Source: Lachnospiraceae bacterium
GTDB lineage: Bacteria; Bacillota; Clostridia; Lachnospirales; Lachnospiraceae
Length of the DNA: 64,000 nucleotides
Direction: 5' to 3'
Assembly: GCA_028693165.1 (NCBI GenBank)
Contig: JAQUVX010000013.1
Location: 35,864-99,863 of the forward strand
Shown: piece after piece, positions 50,728 to 58,511 of the stretch
How positions within the stretch are numbered: position 1 is the first letter of the stretch
Layout of the letters: each line of letters begins with the position of its first letter
The notes under the pieces: generated by a model
What the model was told of the DNA's origin: nothing
Database searches by the model: none
The model's input: only the letters and a program-made list of their open reading frames with translations
Position numbers and translations under genes: made by a program

Positions 50728-51762
50728 CTATTCTGTAACCGTGGTTACAGAACTGCCTTCCACAAGACTGCATGGCTGCACGATCCGATGCTCTGCCGGA
50801 ACCCTGTCCTTCGTCAGAGTTTCAAACAACAGCTCCGCCGCTTTTGTCCCCATTGCTGCCCCGTTTAACTCAATACATGTAAAATCATTATTTCCCGTCT
50901 GTGCCCAATCCGGTGCACCGACAATGATCACGGATATATCTCTTCCCGGCTTCTTCCTGAACTGTTTCAAACAATCCACGCCGCCCTTGGCCTGTATGTT
51001 GTATGCGTACAGGATCGCCGTAACTTCCGGATTCTCAGTCAAAACCTTCTCGGTCATGGCATAACCGCTGGCTGCATTAAAAGGACCATTCAGCCGTACA
51101 TACTCGTCCGAAGAAATTTGATGCTTCTGCATCACCTCACGAAACGCCTTCTGTCTGCGCTCCAGTCCATGAAACTCCATGTCCCATCCAATGTAGGCGA
51201 TTCTGCGGTGTCCATGATGTACCAGATACTCCGCCGCCTGCTCCACACTTTCATAGTTCTGAGAGGAAACCAGTGCATAGTCGTCTTCTATGTCAAGGGT
51301 ACGATCCACGATTACCATTGGAACCCCAATCGTACGGATCTGCTCTGTGTTCTGTCCCCCTGCTCTGGACGGGGTAATCACGTAACCATCTACGCGAAGT
51401 GCCTGCATCCGATTGATAATCTCGGCTTCCTGCTCCGGATCGTCAAAGGTGTTGCAGATGGAAAGGATGTAACCATACTTCATGGCAATCAGCTCTATGC
51501 TTAAAACCAACTGTGTGAAAAACTGGTTTTCAAACTGTGGAACCAGCACTGCAATAATCTTCTTGCGTTTGCCCTTCAGGCTGCTGGCCACGCTGCTCTT
51601 CACGTAATTAAGTTCTTTTGCAGCCGCCTCTACCCGCTGGCGCATCTCTGCGCTGATGTATCTGTCCTTTGATCCGTTTAACACATATGAAACTGTTGCC
51701 GCAGTTGTTCCCGCCCGTTTCGCGACATCTGCCATTGTTGCATATCGTTTTTGGTAGTCCAT
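50728..51762 (-). CDS. LacI-family transcriptional regulator of TTT system 3
   Basis: 344-residue repressor. LacI HTH at residues 8-55 (TMADVAKRAGTTAATVSYVL), hinge YVKSSVASSLKGKRKK, and a sugar-type ligand domain (ALVSSQNYESVEQAAEYLVH, 'HGHRRIAYIGWD'). It lies upstream of tctC-tctB-tctA and the three oxidoreductases in the same direction. Operator-like sites before itself and before tctC point to self-control and control of the operon. Confidence 0.94.
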   Translation of the reverse strand: MDYQKRYATMADVAKRAGTTAATVSYVLNGSKDRYISAEMRQRVEAAAKELNYVKSSVASSLKGKRKKIIAVLVPQFENQFFTQLVLSIELIAMKYGYILSICNTFDDPEQEAEIINRMQALRVDGYVITPSRAGGQNTEQIRTIGVPMVIVDRTLDIEDDYALVSSQNYESVEQAAEYLVHHGHRRIAYIGWDMEFHGLERRQKAFREVMQKHQISSDEYVRLNGPFNAASGYAMTEKVLTENPEVTAILYAYNIQAKGGVDCLKQFRKKPGRDISVIIVGAPDWAQTGNNDFTCIELNGAAMGTKAAELLFETLTKDRVPAEHRIVQPCSLVEGSSVTTVTE

Positions 51763-51775
51763 GTATCACTCTCCC

Positions 51776-51828
51776 AAGCAATCGTTTGCCTATATGTATT
51801 TTATAAATCATTGTTGTCTTTTTGTCAA
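51776..51828 (-). promoter_or_regulatory. Promoter and operator of the lacI-type gene (system 3)
   Basis: On the minus strand TTGACA (51828-51823), 17 bp, TATAAA (51805-51800), then the operator AGGCAAACGATTGCTT (51791-51776) just downstream of the start point and next to the ribosome-binding region. Binding there would block transcription, giving autorepression. Confidence 0.7.
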
Positions 51829-51970
51829 TACATTTCTTTATTTTTAACACAATACCCAATTTATCCACACTATTTTTGTGCACTTTGTCTCATTCATGAT
51901 CGTCGCCGCTCCCATGCTGTAACCGATCCTGTAAATTCATCCTTCAACCTCTTTTACAAACTTTTTCTAA

Positions 51971-52083
51971 GTTTAGCATTAATCCTGGCGAAAAGCAATA
52001 TCACACTGGACGAAACGCCCGATACCATCCGTGACATCGAAAAGAATCCTGGTGATTACATGAAAGTGGTTGTAACGATATAA
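51971..52083 (+). pseudogene. C-terminal remnant, possibly zinc-dependent alcohol dehydrogenase
   Basis: About 37 codons ending at TAA 52083 with ITLDETPDTIRDIEKNPGDY and then MKVVVTI, similar in pattern to the last strand-helix-strand of medium-chain dehydrogenases. There is no start, ribosome-binding site or catalytic domain. The family assignment is tentative. The rest of the 51829-52105 gap shows no gene. Confidence 0.4.
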
Positions 52084-52105
52084 TTTCATTTGTCTTTGAT
52101 AACAC

Positions 52106-52154
52106 AAAAAGAAACGGTTCAAGGCATAAACAACACCTCGAACCGTTTCTTTTT
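52106..52154. terminator. Bidirectional terminator between remnant and TauE gene
   Basis: AAAAAGAAACGGTTC (52106-52120) pairs with GAACCGTTTCTTTTT (52140-52154), a 15-pair stem with T-runs on both strands. It ends the C_GCAxxG-TauE transcript 19 bp past its stop. Confidence 0.85.
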
Positions 52155-52172
52155 TAATCTATCTTATATCCT

Positions 52173-53009
52173 CTACCCTGCAAATCCAAACTTCGTATAA
52201 ATATTCCACACACAAAGTGCCATGATCACCAGAATCAGGATATTAAACAGCTTATCCACCGTGCTGGACGGGATCTTCTTGTTAATCTTCTTGCCCACGA
52301 TTCCACCGTAGATACCGCAGAGCATCATACCGATCAGCATAACCCACAGCCCCATATCCACATCCTGATAAAGCGCCTTCGGCACACTGCCCTGGATGAA
52401 GGTCATGATCAGGCTTGCGACCTGAGAAATCAGGATCATGTACAGCGAGTTCTGCGCCGCAGTCTTGGTCGGCATGGACAGGAAGAAATACAGAACCGCC
52501 AGGTTCATCGGGCCGCCGCCGATTCCAACGAAGGAAGACAACGTTCCAAGGGCAAAGCCCAGGAACAGCAGCATCGCCGGATTCGTCACCTTATATCCTT
52601 TGCAGCGCTTTTTGTTCAGCGTGTAAATCAGCGTCAATGCCACTGCGATCAGCAGGGCCAGCGCCTGATAGCCGCCGACGATCTCCGGGTTCGCCGCTCC
52701 CTTTTTGATGGACTGGTAAATAGACTTTCCGATCACACCGCCAAGTGCCGCGCCGATCGCCAGCCAGGTGGTCAGGTTCCAGTCGATCAGATTATCGCTG
52801 CTGCCCTTTTTCGTGTTCAGTGCCGCACTGATGACATTGTAGCTAGTCATGGAAATAACCGTGCAGGTCGACAGAAACGTAATCGTATTAACCGGAAGAA
52901 CGCCCGCCGCATCCAGCGCCGGCTTCATGAACACACCGCCGCCTACGCCGCAGATTGCTCCGGCTACAGAAGCCAAAATGCTGACCGCAAAAAAGATGAT
53001 ATAGATCAT
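52173..53009 (-). CDS. TauE/SafE family anion permease
   Basis: 278-residue membrane protein with about eight helices in two repeats; the typical Gly-rich loops AGAICGVGGGVFMKPALDA and SFVGIGGGPMNLAVLYFF are visible. The family exports or imports sulfite, sulfonates, sulfoacetate or related anions. The start overlaps the upstream C_GCAxxG_C_C gene by 4 bp. The nearby sulfatase makes a role in sulfur anion handling tempting, but that is inference. Confidence 0.9.
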   Translation of the reverse strand: MIYIIFFAVSILASVAGAICGVGGGVFMKPALDAAGVLPVNTITFLSTCTVISMTSYNVISAALNTKKGSSDNLIDWNLTTWLAIGAALGGVIGKSIYQSIKKGAANPEIVGGYQALALLIAVALTLIYTLNKKRCKGYKVTNPAMLLFLGFALGTLSSFVGIGGGPMNLAVLYFFLSMPTKTAAQNSLYMILISQVASLIMTFIQGSVPKALYQDVDMGLWVMLIGMMLCGIYGGIVGKKINKKIPSSTVDKLFNILILVIMALCVWNIYTKFGFAG

Positions 53010-53497
53010 ACCTGCTGTCCGCCTTTCGCTTGATTCTCTTCCTTGTCCTCATAATAGGTGGATTTCTCAAACTGTCCCGGGAACAGCATCTCTTCCACCA
53101 GAATGGCTGCATCCGCGATGCAGTTCGGGCAGGCACGGAATGTGTCGGACCCCGCCGTCTTCAGATCACAGCAGGTGACGGTCTTATTCTTTTCCAAAAA
53201 TGCTTTCGTCAATTCTCCTGACAGCCCGCAGGAAATCGCTTTGGACTTGTTCGTTCTGTCCTCGTCCATATTGCCGGTGCTCTTCATAAACCCGATCAGA
53301 TACACCGCGCCGGAAATCGCGCCGCAGGTTCCCAGACGGCCTCCCATACCAGTTCCAAATGCTTCCATCCCCTTAAAACACACCATCGGATCTAACCCCA
53401 ATAAATCCGAATAGGTAACCGCTATCGCTTGTGAACAGTTATACCCGCTCTTTAAATAATAATCGACTGCCGTCTGTACCCTCGACTGTAACATCAT
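53006..53497 (-). CDS. C_GCAxxG_C_C family (putative redox) protein
   Basis: 163-residue protein with conserved cysteines: Cys21 in GYNCSQAIA, GTCGAISGAVYLIG (the CGAxxG signature), ISCGLSG, TCCDL and ACPNC. The family is common in anaerobes and suspected of binding metal or taking part in redox chemistry; no activity is established. ATG 53497 follows AGGAG at five bases, while a longer frame to 53548 would start inside the promoter. It is cotranscribed with the TauE-type permease. Confidence 0.88.
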   Translation of the reverse strand: MMLQSRVQTAVDYYLKSGYNCSQAIAVTYSDLLGLDPMVCFKGMEAFGTGMGGRLGTCGAISGAVYLIGFMKSTGNMDEDRTNKSKAISCGLSGELTKAFLEKNKTVTCCDLKTAGSDTFRACPNCIADAAILVEEMLFPGQFEKSTYYEDKEENQAKGGQQV

Positions 53498-53531
53498 ACA
53501 TTCTCCTTTGTGATAATTTTTTATATTACTT

Positions 53532-53567
53532 TGATAAAATTTTATCATATAAGTCGAGTTCTGTCAA
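53532..53567 (-). promoter_or_regulatory. Promoter with palindrome over the -10 (C_GCAxxG-TauE unit)
   Basis: On the minus strand TTGACA (53567-53562), 17 bp, TAAAAT (53544-53539). The perfect 16-bp palindrome TGATAAAATTTTATCA (53532-53547) covers the -10 and likely start point, as a repressor operator would. The -35 is 1 bp past the stop codon of the last phn-operon gene. Confidence 0.65.
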
Positions 53568-53568
53568 T

Positions 53569-54183
53569 TTAGTCACAATATTTTTCCACAAAGTCATCCA
53601 TATTGCGGAAATCCGGCAAACGTTCTTTCAATGTGTCATAATCCCAATCCCACCATTTTGATTTCTCAATTTTGTCTATCAGTTCCTGGGAAAACCGCAT
53701 TTTTATTTTCTTCGCCGGTACGCCGGCAACAATCGAATAGGGTTCTACATCCTTTGTCACCACTGCACCGGTCCCTATGACAGCACCATTTCCAATGGTT
53801 ACACCGGGCATAATCGTGGCATTATGTCCAATCCACACATCATGGCCTATGGTCACAAGGTCATCCTTACGCCATGCAAAAAAGTCCCCGTCATCCTCTC
53901 CAAACCCAAACTGCTCGCTTCGGTAGGTGAAATGATGCTGGGCAATTCTTGTGTAAGTGGGATGATTGCCGGGATTGATACGCACAAAACTGGCAATGGA
54001 ACAAAACTTGCCAATCTGTGCATAGTAAATTTGATTGTATCCGGCGCAGTAGGAAAAATCTCCCATACTCACATCATTTAAAACGCTGTGTGCCTGTATT
54101 TGCGTATATGCCCCCAATGTGACATCATCTAACTGCACATCGTCTTCAACGGTTGGGTCGATCCCCAGCCTTACTTCTGACAT
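53569..54183 (-). CDS. Hexapeptide-repeat transferase of phosphonate operons
   Basis: 204-residue left-handed beta-helix protein: repeated hexapeptides (VEDDVQLDDVTLGAYTQIQA; VWIGHNATIMPGVTIGNGAV; GTGAVVTKDVEPYSIVAGVP). It fits the acetyltransferase-like family found in phn operons (TIGR03308). The acceptor is unknown. It overlaps the PHP gene by 13 bp and is the last phn gene. Confidence 0.88.
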   Translation of the reverse strand: MSEVRLGIDPTVEDDVQLDDVTLGAYTQIQAHSVLNDVSMGDFSYCAGYNQIYYAQIGKFCSIASFVRINPGNHPTYTRIAQHHFTYRSEQFGFGEDDGDFFAWRKDDLVTIGHDVWIGHNATIMPGVTIGNGAVIGTGAVVTKDVEPYSIVAGVPAKKIKMRFSQELIDKIEKSKWWDWDYDTLKERLPDFRNMDDFVEKYCD

Positions 54184-54977
54184 ACTGCCCTTACCCCGCT
54201 TTCATCTGACAGAAAATCGCCGATGCCGAAGGGCTGCGGCTCATATTTTCCGTGATAATCGCTGCCGCCCGTCATAAATAAGCCATACTCTGCGGCTATT
54301 TCTTTGATTTTCTCTTTATCCTGCCCGCTGTTTGCATGATGATTTAACTCCAAACCATCCAATCCGAGGGGCACAAGCTCCGGAACAAGCCAGAAATTCT
54401 GCTGCTGCCCCGGATGTGCAAGTACAGCCATACCACCGGCTTCCTTGATCGCCTTTACCGCGTCAAACACGTCAATGTATTCAATATCAATGGCACAGAT
54501 CCCGCCATTTTTGAATATTTTATGATAAAACTCACCAAACATATCGGGGGCCTGCCCGGTGGAAACAAGATAGTCCATGATATGCTGCTTGTACAGGTAT
54601 TTGCCATCCGCCCGCGCCAGCTTATCCATGTCGATATGATAGCCGTGAGCAGCTAAAATGGCGGCCTGTTTCTCGGAATTCTGGTTACGAGCCTCCAAAA
54701 CCGGCTGCGTAAGAGCAGTAATGACTTCGGGCTTGCTTATGTTATATCCTAAAATATGGGTTCTGGTATTCGTTTCTTTATGAACGGCAGAGATCTCAAT
54801 CCCGCCCATCACTCGAATGCCCGGATCTGCGGGAATTTGCGCCAGATGAGACAGGGTGTCATGGTCTGTAATGGCAATGACATCCAGTCCCTTCTGTTTT
54901 GCCTGTTCTATAATCTCCTCTATGGTATCGCTTCCGTCGGAAACGGTAGAGTGGATATGTAAATCAGCTTTCACCAT
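54171..54977 (-). CDS. PHP-domain phosphoesterase, likely cyclic-phosphate hydrolase of the C-P lyase pathway
   Basis: 268-residue metal-dependent hydrolase. PHP motifs are HIHSTVSDGSD (7-17), ITDHDTLSHL, GGIEISA, AHPGQQQNF and GSDYHGK. In this operon position it probably replaces PhnP: a PHP enzyme from Eggerthella lenta was shown to hydrolyse phosphoribosyl 1,2-cyclic phosphate, the product of PhnJ. No metallo-beta-lactamase-type phnP is seen here. It overlaps phnL by 14 bp. Confidence 0.85.
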   Translation of the reverse strand: MVKADLHIHSTVSDGSDTIEEIIEQAKQKGLDVIAITDHDTLSHLAQIPADPGIRVMGGIEISAVHKETNTRTHILGYNISKPEVITALTQPVLEARNQNSEKQAAILAAHGYHIDMDKLARADGKYLYKQHIMDYLVSTGQAPDMFGEFYHKIFKNGGICAIDIEYIDVFDAVKAIKEAGGMAVLAHPGQQQNFWLVPELVPLGLDGLELNHHANSGQDKEKIKEIAAEYGLFMTGGSDYHGKYEPQPFGIGDFLSDESGVRAVCQK

Positions 54978-55665
54978 AAAACGCCCCTTCCGAAATATTA
55001 AACACCTTATCGCATACCCCTTCCATAAACTCTAAATCATGGAAAATTCCCAGCATGCTGGTGTCTTTGTCTTTGAGTTTTTTCAGCATATCCTTTACAA
55101 GAATTTTTGTCTTATGATCAAGGGAGGCTGTTGGCTCGTCAAGCATCAGCAGACGCGGTCTTTTTACCATGGCGTGGGCCAGATTCAGCCGCAGGCGCTC
55201 GCCGCCGGAAAAAGTGGCAGGATAGAGATCCCACAGGTTTTCCGGAAGTCTGAAATAAGAGAGCATTTCCTTTGCATCATCATCCGCTTCAGCGGCAGTC
55301 ACACCCATATCCAGCAGCGCACTCATCACGTGCTCCTTGGCCGTTGTGCGGGGCATCACATTCAAAAACTGAGATACATAGCCGATTTCATACCGCCGTA
55401 AATAAAGGATTTCCCGCTCCGTGGCGGTTGCCAGATTGATTTCTCCGAACGCTTCGCTGTCGTAGATGATTTCTCCCTGCATGGGCAGATAGCTCCGGTT
55501 GATGCATTTGAGTATGGTTGACTTTCCGGCACCGGACAAACCTACAATCCCTACAAACTGTCCTTTTTCAAGTGACAGATTTATGTTTTGACAGGACTTT
55601 ATCTCAAGCCCCGGATTATGCAGGTAAAAATTTTTTGCAAGGTCTTTTATGACAAGAATTTCCAT
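54964..55665 (-). CDS. phnL: C-P lyase accessory ABC-type ATPase PhnL
   Basis: 233-residue ATPase with Walker A GLSGAGKST (about 43-51), signature FSGGERLRLN, Walker B LLMLDEPTASLD and a switch His in GIFHDLEF. PhnL joins the C-P lyase core with PhnG-M in forming ribose-triphosphate-phosphonates and is not a transport ATPase. Two bases separate it from phnM. Confidence 0.93.
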   Translation of the reverse strand: MEILVIKDLAKNFYLHNPGLEIKSCQNINLSLEKGQFVGIVGLSGAGKSTILKCINRSYLPMQGEIIYDSEAFGEINLATATEREILYLRRYEIGYVSQFLNVMPRTTAKEHVMSALLDMGVTAAEADDDAKEMLSYFRLPENLWDLYPATFSGGERLRLNLAHAMVKRPRLLMLDEPTASLDHKTKILVKDMLKKLKDKDTSMLGIFHDLEFMEGVCDKVFNISEGAFYGES

Positions 55666-55667
55666 CG

Positions 55668-56837
55668 CTACCTCCTGTACTCGATGCGGGATGTAGTCTT
55701 TCCATCCACCAGCATATGGGTGATGACCGGATAGCCATCAAGCTCATCCACAATCAGTAAATCAGCCTTTTTGCCCTCCTCGATAGAGCCGTAGTCCTGC
55801 GCCGTTTTGGTGGCCCGCGCCGGATTTAAGCTTGCCTTATTCACCATTTCCGGCAGCGGAATCCCGTGCTTTTCATGCATATAAAAGATGCTGCTTAAGA
55901 TTGCGGCCGGATAATAATCGGAACACAGGATGTCGGCACAATCCGCAAGAATCGCATCCGCAGCGGACATATTACCCGTATGAGAACCGCCCCTTAAGAT
56001 ATTCGGGGAACCCACCGTGGTATAAAAACCCTCGGCCTTTGCAGATTTTGCGACTTCCATGGTAATCGGAAATTCGCTGATGTCCACCCCGATCTTCTTA
56101 TTGACAGCAAGTTTTTCATCGGTATCATCATCGTGTGAGGCAACGGCGATTCCTTTTGCATGGGCAAGCTCCGTCAGTTCCTTCAGCTGTTCAAAGGAAA
56201 GCATGGATTTATTTTTATGATATTCTATCACACCATCAAATCCCAGCGTGTCAATTTCCTTGCCGTTATACTTGGAAATGGTATCCGCGTAAATGGCAAG
56301 ATCGCGGTACTGGCCTTGGCCGGGCGTATGGTCCATAAACGAGATCAGATGTACCTTGCCCTGTTCAATCATGTCACGCACGATATCATAGGCCTCCAAA
56401 TTGTCAATCTCAACCCGCAGATGAAAGCGGTGGTGAATCAGGTGGTTGCGCAGGTGAATTCCTGCAATCAGATCGGCAATGCTTTGCACATTTTCCTTCG
56501 TTCTCAAGGGAGACTTTCCGAATATCTCATCCTGAAACAGAGAAAGAGAATGGTACATTGTTGTTATACCTGCTCCCAGCAGATCTCTCTCGCACACCTT
56601 GAGTCCAAATTCAAAATCCATCTGCGAGGTCGGGCGAGGAGCAATATACTGCTCGATTTTGTCTGAATGTACGTCAATAATTCCCGGAATGATATAACGT
56701 CCGTGGGCGTCAATCACCTTATCCGCATCTAAGCTGTTGTCGGAAAAACCGAATATCCGGTCGTCCTTTATCCATAATACTTTATTTTCAATAACACGCT
56801 CGGGGGTTACAATTCTCCCGTTTTTTATCGCTATCAA
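55668..56837 (-). CDS. phnM: Alpha-D-ribose 1-methylphosphonate 5-triphosphate diphosphatase PhnM
   Basis: 389-residue amidohydrolase-fold enzyme that removes pyrophosphate from the PhnI product. Metal-site features are IIDVHSDKIEQYIAPRP (about 52-69), MDHTPGQGQY, ASHDDDT (about 235) and LCSDYYPAAIL (about 312). Length is close to E. coli PhnM (378). It lies 11 bp from phnK and 2 bp from phnL. Confidence 0.95.
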   Translation of the reverse strand: MIAIKNGRIVTPERVIENKVLWIKDDRIFGFSDNSLDADKVIDAHGRYIIPGIIDVHSDKIEQYIAPRPTSQMDFEFGLKVCERDLLGAGITTMYHSLSLFQDEIFGKSPLRTKENVQSIADLIAGIHLRNHLIHHRFHLRVEIDNLEAYDIVRDMIEQGKVHLISFMDHTPGQGQYRDLAIYADTISKYNGKEIDTLGFDGVIEYHKNKSMLSFEQLKELTELAHAKGIAVASHDDDTDEKLAVNKKIGVDISEFPITMEVAKSAKAEGFYTTVGSPNILRGGSHTGNMSAADAILADCADILCSDYYPAAILSSIFYMHEKHGIPLPEMVNKASLNPARATKTAQDYGSIEEGKKADLLIVDELDGYPVITHMLVDGKTTSRIEYRR

Positions 56838-56848
56838 TGTCTTACCCC

Positions 56849-57682
56849 CTATATCAGTGAATGTACAAGCTGCTGTGTGTATGCTTCCTGAGGATCTTCT
56901 AAAATCTGGTCCGTGAGTCCGCTTTCAATAATCTTACCATCCAGCATGACAATGGTTCGGTCTGCCAGCATACGAATGACTGCAAGGTCATGCGATACCA
57001 GCAAAATGGAGATTCCGTATTTTGCTTTAATCTTGCGGATTAAATCAAGCACCTTGGACTGTACCGATAAATCCAGTCCGGTAGTCACTTCATCCAACAG
57101 CAAAATAGCCGGATTGTTGGCAAGCGCCTTGGAGATCTGCACGCGCTGCTGCATACCGCCCGAAAAGTTTTTTGGCGCTTCACTCATGCGGGAGGTCAGA
57201 ATTTCCACTGCTTCCAAAAGCTCCGTAGCCCGCTCGGTCATTTTTCCCGCATTGCGGCTGCCGGCGGCGATAATCTTTTCCGCAATATTAGAAGCGGCAG
57301 AATAATTCATACGCAGACCTAAAACAGGATTCTGGTAGACCATGCCCATAATGTTGTTTCTTATCATTCGCTGCTCGGCACTGCTTGCGTCCCAGATATT
57401 TTTTGAACCATCCTTATAATCGCGTAAAAGCGCCTCGCCTGAGGTGGGTGCGAAATCAAAGTACAGCGCTTTCATCAGCGTGGATTTACCCGAACCGCTC
57501 TCCCCTACAATCCCCAGAACCTCGCCGGGATACACCTCCAGAGAGATATCATTGGCCGCCCAAACACTGCCACATACGGAACAGCGGTTTTTCTCCAGGT
57601 TTTCCTGGCAATGGGGACACCCCTCACCATAACGGACTACCAGATTTTTCACGGATAGCACCGGTTTTTCATTTAGATGCAT
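56849..57682 (-). CDS. phnK: C-P lyase ABC-type ATPase PhnK with N-terminal Cys4 insert
   Basis: 277-residue ATPase that docks on the PhnGHIJ core. Walker A GESGSGKS (60-67), signature FSGGMQQRVQ, Walker B LLLDEVTTGLD and switch VSHDLAV are present. Unlike E. coli PhnK it carries an insert of about 25 residues before Walker A with Cys22, Cys25, Cys34 and Cys37 (GCPHC, RCSVCG), arranged like a zinc ribbon. It overlaps phnJ by 14 bp. Confidence 0.94.
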   Translation of the reverse strand: MHLNEKPVLSVKNLVVRYGEGCPHCQENLEKNRCSVCGSVWAANDISLEVYPGEVLGIVGESGSGKSTLMKALYFDFAPTSGEALLRDYKDGSKNIWDASSAEQRMIRNNIMGMVYQNPVLGLRMNYSAASNIAEKIIAAGSRNAGKMTERATELLEAVEILTSRMSEAPKNFSGGMQQRVQISKALANNPAILLLDEVTTGLDLSVQSKVLDLIRKIKAKYGISILLVSHDLAVIRMLADRTIVMLDGKIIESGLTDQILEDPQEAYTQQLVHSLI

Positions 57683-58511
57683 GGCTTCTTACCTCCTGAC
57701 AGTACGAGGTGTCCGAGCACTGATATACCTTTTCACCAGTCTGGCTGTCAAACATCTCGTCAAGATATGTGTGCTCACTGCCGCACAAACGGCATTTTTT
57801 CCCTGCAAAATTCTCCTTTTCAAAAGGAACATCGTCAAAGGCCAGAGACACAACCTCTGTATGCGGCGGAATTGCATAAATCTTCTTTTCCCGTCCGGCA
57901 CCGAATAAGTACAGGCCCTGGGCCTTATGCAGCTTCGGATTATCAAATTTGGGGATCGGGCTTGGGTTCATGACATACCGTCCCTCCACCATACAGGGAT
58001 ATTCGGAAGATAGCGTCACCTTTTTGTACTTGATTAAGCTTTCATACAGCTCCAGCCAAATCGGCGCATAGTCCTTTTCCGCGTGCATTTTTTTGGTAAC
58101 CTCCTCCCGGGCCTCCACAATACGGAGCGGTTCGGGAATCGGCACCTGGAGTATCAGAATCTGATCGTTGTTCAACGGAATTTCCGGGATTCTGTGCCGC
58201 GTCTGAATCAGGGTTGCCTCTCGGGTGTCTGTGGTCGTTTTTACATCGGTGCAAAGTCCCACAAACTTTTTGATATTTACGGCATTGACACTCTCATCAC
58301 TGCCCTGGTCGATCACCTTCAGCACGTCCTCCGGCCCGATCAGAGAAAGAGTAAGCTGGATTCCGCCCGTCCCCCATCCACGCCCAATCGGCAGCTCACG
58401 GGAACCAAATGGCACCTGATAGCCGGGGATCGCGACCGCTTTCAACGTAGCACGGCGTATTTCCCGCTTGGAACCCTCGTCAAGAAAGGCAAAATTATAA
58501 TTCTTATTCAT
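57669..58511 (-). CDS. phnJ: C-P lyase catalytic subunit PhnJ
   Basis: 280-residue radical-SAM enzyme that cleaves the carbon-phosphorus bond. Cysteines 240, 243, 265 and 271 have the exact C-X2-C-X21-C-X5-C spacing of PhnJ, where three bind the 4Fe-4S cluster and the last carries the thiyl radical. ATG 58511 (MNKNYNFAFLDEG) has GGAGG upstream and overlaps phnI by 8 bp. Confidence 0.97.
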   Translation of the reverse strand: MNKNYNFAFLDEGSKREIRRATLKAVAIPGYQVPFGSRELPIGRGWGTGGIQLTLSLIGPEDVLKVIDQGSDESVNAVNIKKFVGLCTDVKTTTDTREATLIQTRHRIPEIPLNNDQILILQVPIPEPLRIVEAREEVTKKMHAEKDYAPIWLELYESLIKYKKVTLSSEYPCMVEGRYVMNPSPIPKFDNPKLHKAQGLYLFGAGREKKIYAIPPHTEVVSLAFDDVPFEKENFAGKKCRLCGSEHTYLDEMFDSQTGEKVYQCSDTSYCQEVRSHASK

